A stretch of DNA of 64,000 nt from an uncultured Flavobacteriales bacterium (lineage in GTDB: Bacteria > Bacteroidota > Bacteroidia > Flavobacteriales_D > Sanyastnellaceae), in contig CAJQIB010000008.1 in NCBI GenBank assembly GCA_905478325.1, positions 234,751 through 298,750 of the forward strand. The letters run 5' to 3'. Position 1 is the first letter of the stretch. Each line of letters starts with the position of its first letter. The notes under the pieces are model-generated. The model saw only the letters and a list, made by a program, of their open reading frames with translations. It did not search any database and was not told where the DNA came from. A program made the position numbers and the translations under genes. This document shows positions 62,597 to 64,000 of this stretch, in pieces.

Positions 62597-64000
62597 GTGA
62601 AAATTGCGCTGATCGGCAATCCAAATTGTGGCAAAACAACCGTTTTTAACCGGTTGACAAATGCGCGAGGTAAAGTCGGCAACATGCCCGGCATTACCGT
62701 TGATGCGCTCGAAGGCACAATCCGTGGAGGTGCACATTTGACCCTCGTCGACCTACCGGGTACCTATAGCCTCTATGCGCAATCAGAGGATGAGCGGGTG
62801 ACCCAATGCATCCTCTTTGATCCGAATCCGGCTACACGTCCCGATGCCATTTGGCTTGTTATCGATAGTGCGCAATTGCGGAGCAGTTTGTTTCTGGTAC
62901 TGCAGGTCTTGGAACTACAGTTCAAGGCGGCGATTGTCATCAACCGAACGGATGATACACCAATCGATGTTCCTGATTGGGTCAAGCTCACAGGCATTGA
63001 TGTCGTCACCATCAATGCGGTCGAGGATTCTACGGCTGATTTGAAAAAATCTTTGATGAACAGTGCGTTGCGCGAAAGCACCTTGGAGGAGCGGCGTTTG
63101 ACGCCTGCGAATTGGACGGGAGCCTTTGAAATTTTGGAAGGGGCCTTCCCCGGAGAATCGCGTCAACGTCTTTCTTGGTATCTGCGCTTACAAAGCATTC
63201 CAACATGGTTAACGGCGCCCCAGAAAGCCGCTCTTTCATTGGCCCATGATGAAATTCCAACGTCCCGCGCAGCGCTTCAATTGGAAGAAACCGGGTGGCG
63301 AATGGAACGCATCAGGCAATGGACTGCACGCTGGTCAAAAGACGCGAATGAAACTCCGTCCGATTGGAAAGATTCCAGCATGCGGACGACTTCGATGGAT
63401 CGGGTTTTCACCCATCCTTTTTGGGGACATGTCATCTTGGCGGGAGTTTTCTTCGCCCTGTTCCAAGCGGTCTATGCTTGGTCCGCGTACCCCATGGATG
63501 TGGTAGACGCAGGATTCAGTTGGGTCCACCGGACCGCTATGGAGATGATGCCTGCCACGTGGTGGAGGAGTCTGCTTCTAGACGGCTTGCTCAATGGATT
63601 GGGCGGCATCGTCATCTTCGTGCCACAAATCATGGTTTTATTCGGGCTCATCAGTGCCATGGAGGCCACGGGATACATGGCGCGCGTAGGGTTTTTAGGG
63701 GATCAATTTTTACAGCGCATTGGATTGAATGGTCGCTCCATTGTACCCCTCGTTGGAGGCCTCGCTTGTGCGGTCCCTGCAGTGATGGCGGCACGTGCTA
63801 TCTCCGGAAAACGGGAGCGTTTGCTCACCATTTTGATTACGCCGCTGATGACATGCAGTGCGCGACTCCCTGTCTATGCCTTTCTCATAGGATTTCTCGT
63901 TCCAGACAAGCATGTTATTGGGGGCTTATTCAATCAACAGGGAATCTTCCTGTTCGGCCTGTATGCCGTCAGTTCCTTTTCGGCTCTTGGCTTGGCTTGG
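62597..64000 (+). CDS. feoB: Ferrous iron transporter FeoB (partial, runs off the window)
   Basis: Fe(II) uptake permease with an N-terminal G domain; 468 codons are visible. The GTPase motifs are G1 GNPNCGKTTVFN, the switch region GNMPGITVDA, G3 VDLPGTYSLYA, and an NRTD at the G4 position. From about residue 275 the membrane part begins (HPFWGHVILAGVFFALFQAV), with VPQIMVLFGLISAMEATGYMARV and the gate-like LACAVPAVMAARA. It starts with GTG (VKIALIGNPN); no ATG is near. No feoA lies upstream. About 70 bp separate it from the M23 gene. Confidence 0.93.
   Translation, partial: MKIALIGNPNCGKTTVFNRLTNARGKVGNMPGITVDALEGTIRGGAHLTLVDLPGTYSLYAQSEDERVTQCILFDPNPATRPDAIWLVIDSAQLRSSLFLVLQVLELQFKAAIVINRTDDTPIDVPDWVKLTGIDVVTINAVEDSTADLKKSLMNSALRESTLEERRLTPANWTGAFEILEGAFPGESRQRLSWYLRLQSIPTWLTAPQKAALSLAHDEIPTSRAALQLEETGWRMERIRQWTARWSKDANETPSDWKDSSMRTTSMDRVFTHPFWGHVILAGVFFALFQAVYAWSAYPMDVVDAGFSWVHRTAMEMMPATWWRSLLLDGLLNGLGGIVIFVPQIMVLFGLISAMEATGYMARVGFLGDQFLQRIGLNGRSIVPLVGGLACAVPAVMAARAISGKRERLLTILITPLMTCSARLPVYAFLIGFLVPDKHVIGGLFNQQGIFLFGLYAVSSFSALGLAW

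Overview
The window is a gene-dense piece of a chromosome from a member of the Bacteroidota, most likely a marine or aquatic Flavobacteriales. The evidence is lineage-restricted genes and gene orders: gliding lipoprotein gldH next to holB and ricT; a three-domain ispG; acpP-fabF-rnc-IPExxxVDY-pyk; a type IX secretion (T9SS) C-terminal sorting domain; a dut-nucleotidyltransferase-TPR-DUF4292-M23 envelope cluster; and start sites preceded by the Bacteroidota -7 element TAnnTTTG. No insertion sequence, prophage, CRISPR array or rRNA operon is visible. Nearly everything is intact coding sequence. One tRNA (Gln, anticodon TTG) is present.

Layout. 1-7.1 kb: a cut-off secreted protein and a rhodanese lipoprotein, then the leftward run recO, TonB-dependent (heme-type) receptor, holB, ricT, gldH. 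7.2-13.6 kb: ispG rightward, facing ileS, a dksA-like gene and lspA. 13.7-18 kb: acpP, fabF, rnc, IPExxxVDY, pyk. 18-20.3 kb: MlaE/MlaF lipid transporter and an iodotyrosine-deiodinase-like flavoprotein. 20.4-30 kb: a tiny lipoprotein with manC, recX-prfB-fumC, a DUF349 protein, a polysaccharide deacetylase and leuS. 30-37.4 kb is the accessory part: a T9SS cargo with Cys repeats, a protein with trimeric-adhesin-head-like repeats, tRNA-Gln, an aldehyde dehydrogenase, an OmpA lipoprotein and a Cys-repeat lipoprotein. 37.5-49.7 kb: recJ, mscS, dnaG, a two-component system, a TonB-like protein, prs-rplY-pth, and yicC-gmk-nadD. 49.7-57.2 kb: a polyprenyl synthase, a MORN lipoprotein, a glucosaminidase, the tyrosine-catabolic pair hgmA-hpd with a fused ABC ATPase, and an enoyl-CoA hydratase. 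57.2-64 kb: the dut to M23 envelope cluster and the start of feoB.

Themes. Core information processing (HolB, DnaG, RecO, RecJ, RecX, IleRS, LeuRS, RF2, bL25, Pth, RNase III) is interleaved with envelope biogenesis (LspA, Mla, undecaprenyl-type synthase, DUF4292, EnvC-like protein, OmpA) and with aromatic amino acid turnover (Hpd, HgmA, deiodinase-like enzyme). I found no clear new multi-gene defence or mobile system. The most interesting points are altered signature motifs in otherwise ordinary enzymes: the swapped GIHH motif in IleRS, the lost zinc ligands in DnaG, and the lost catalytic residues in the M23 protein. Next are the likely halotyrosine dehalogenase, the repeat-rich surface proteins, and several small RNA-level structures.
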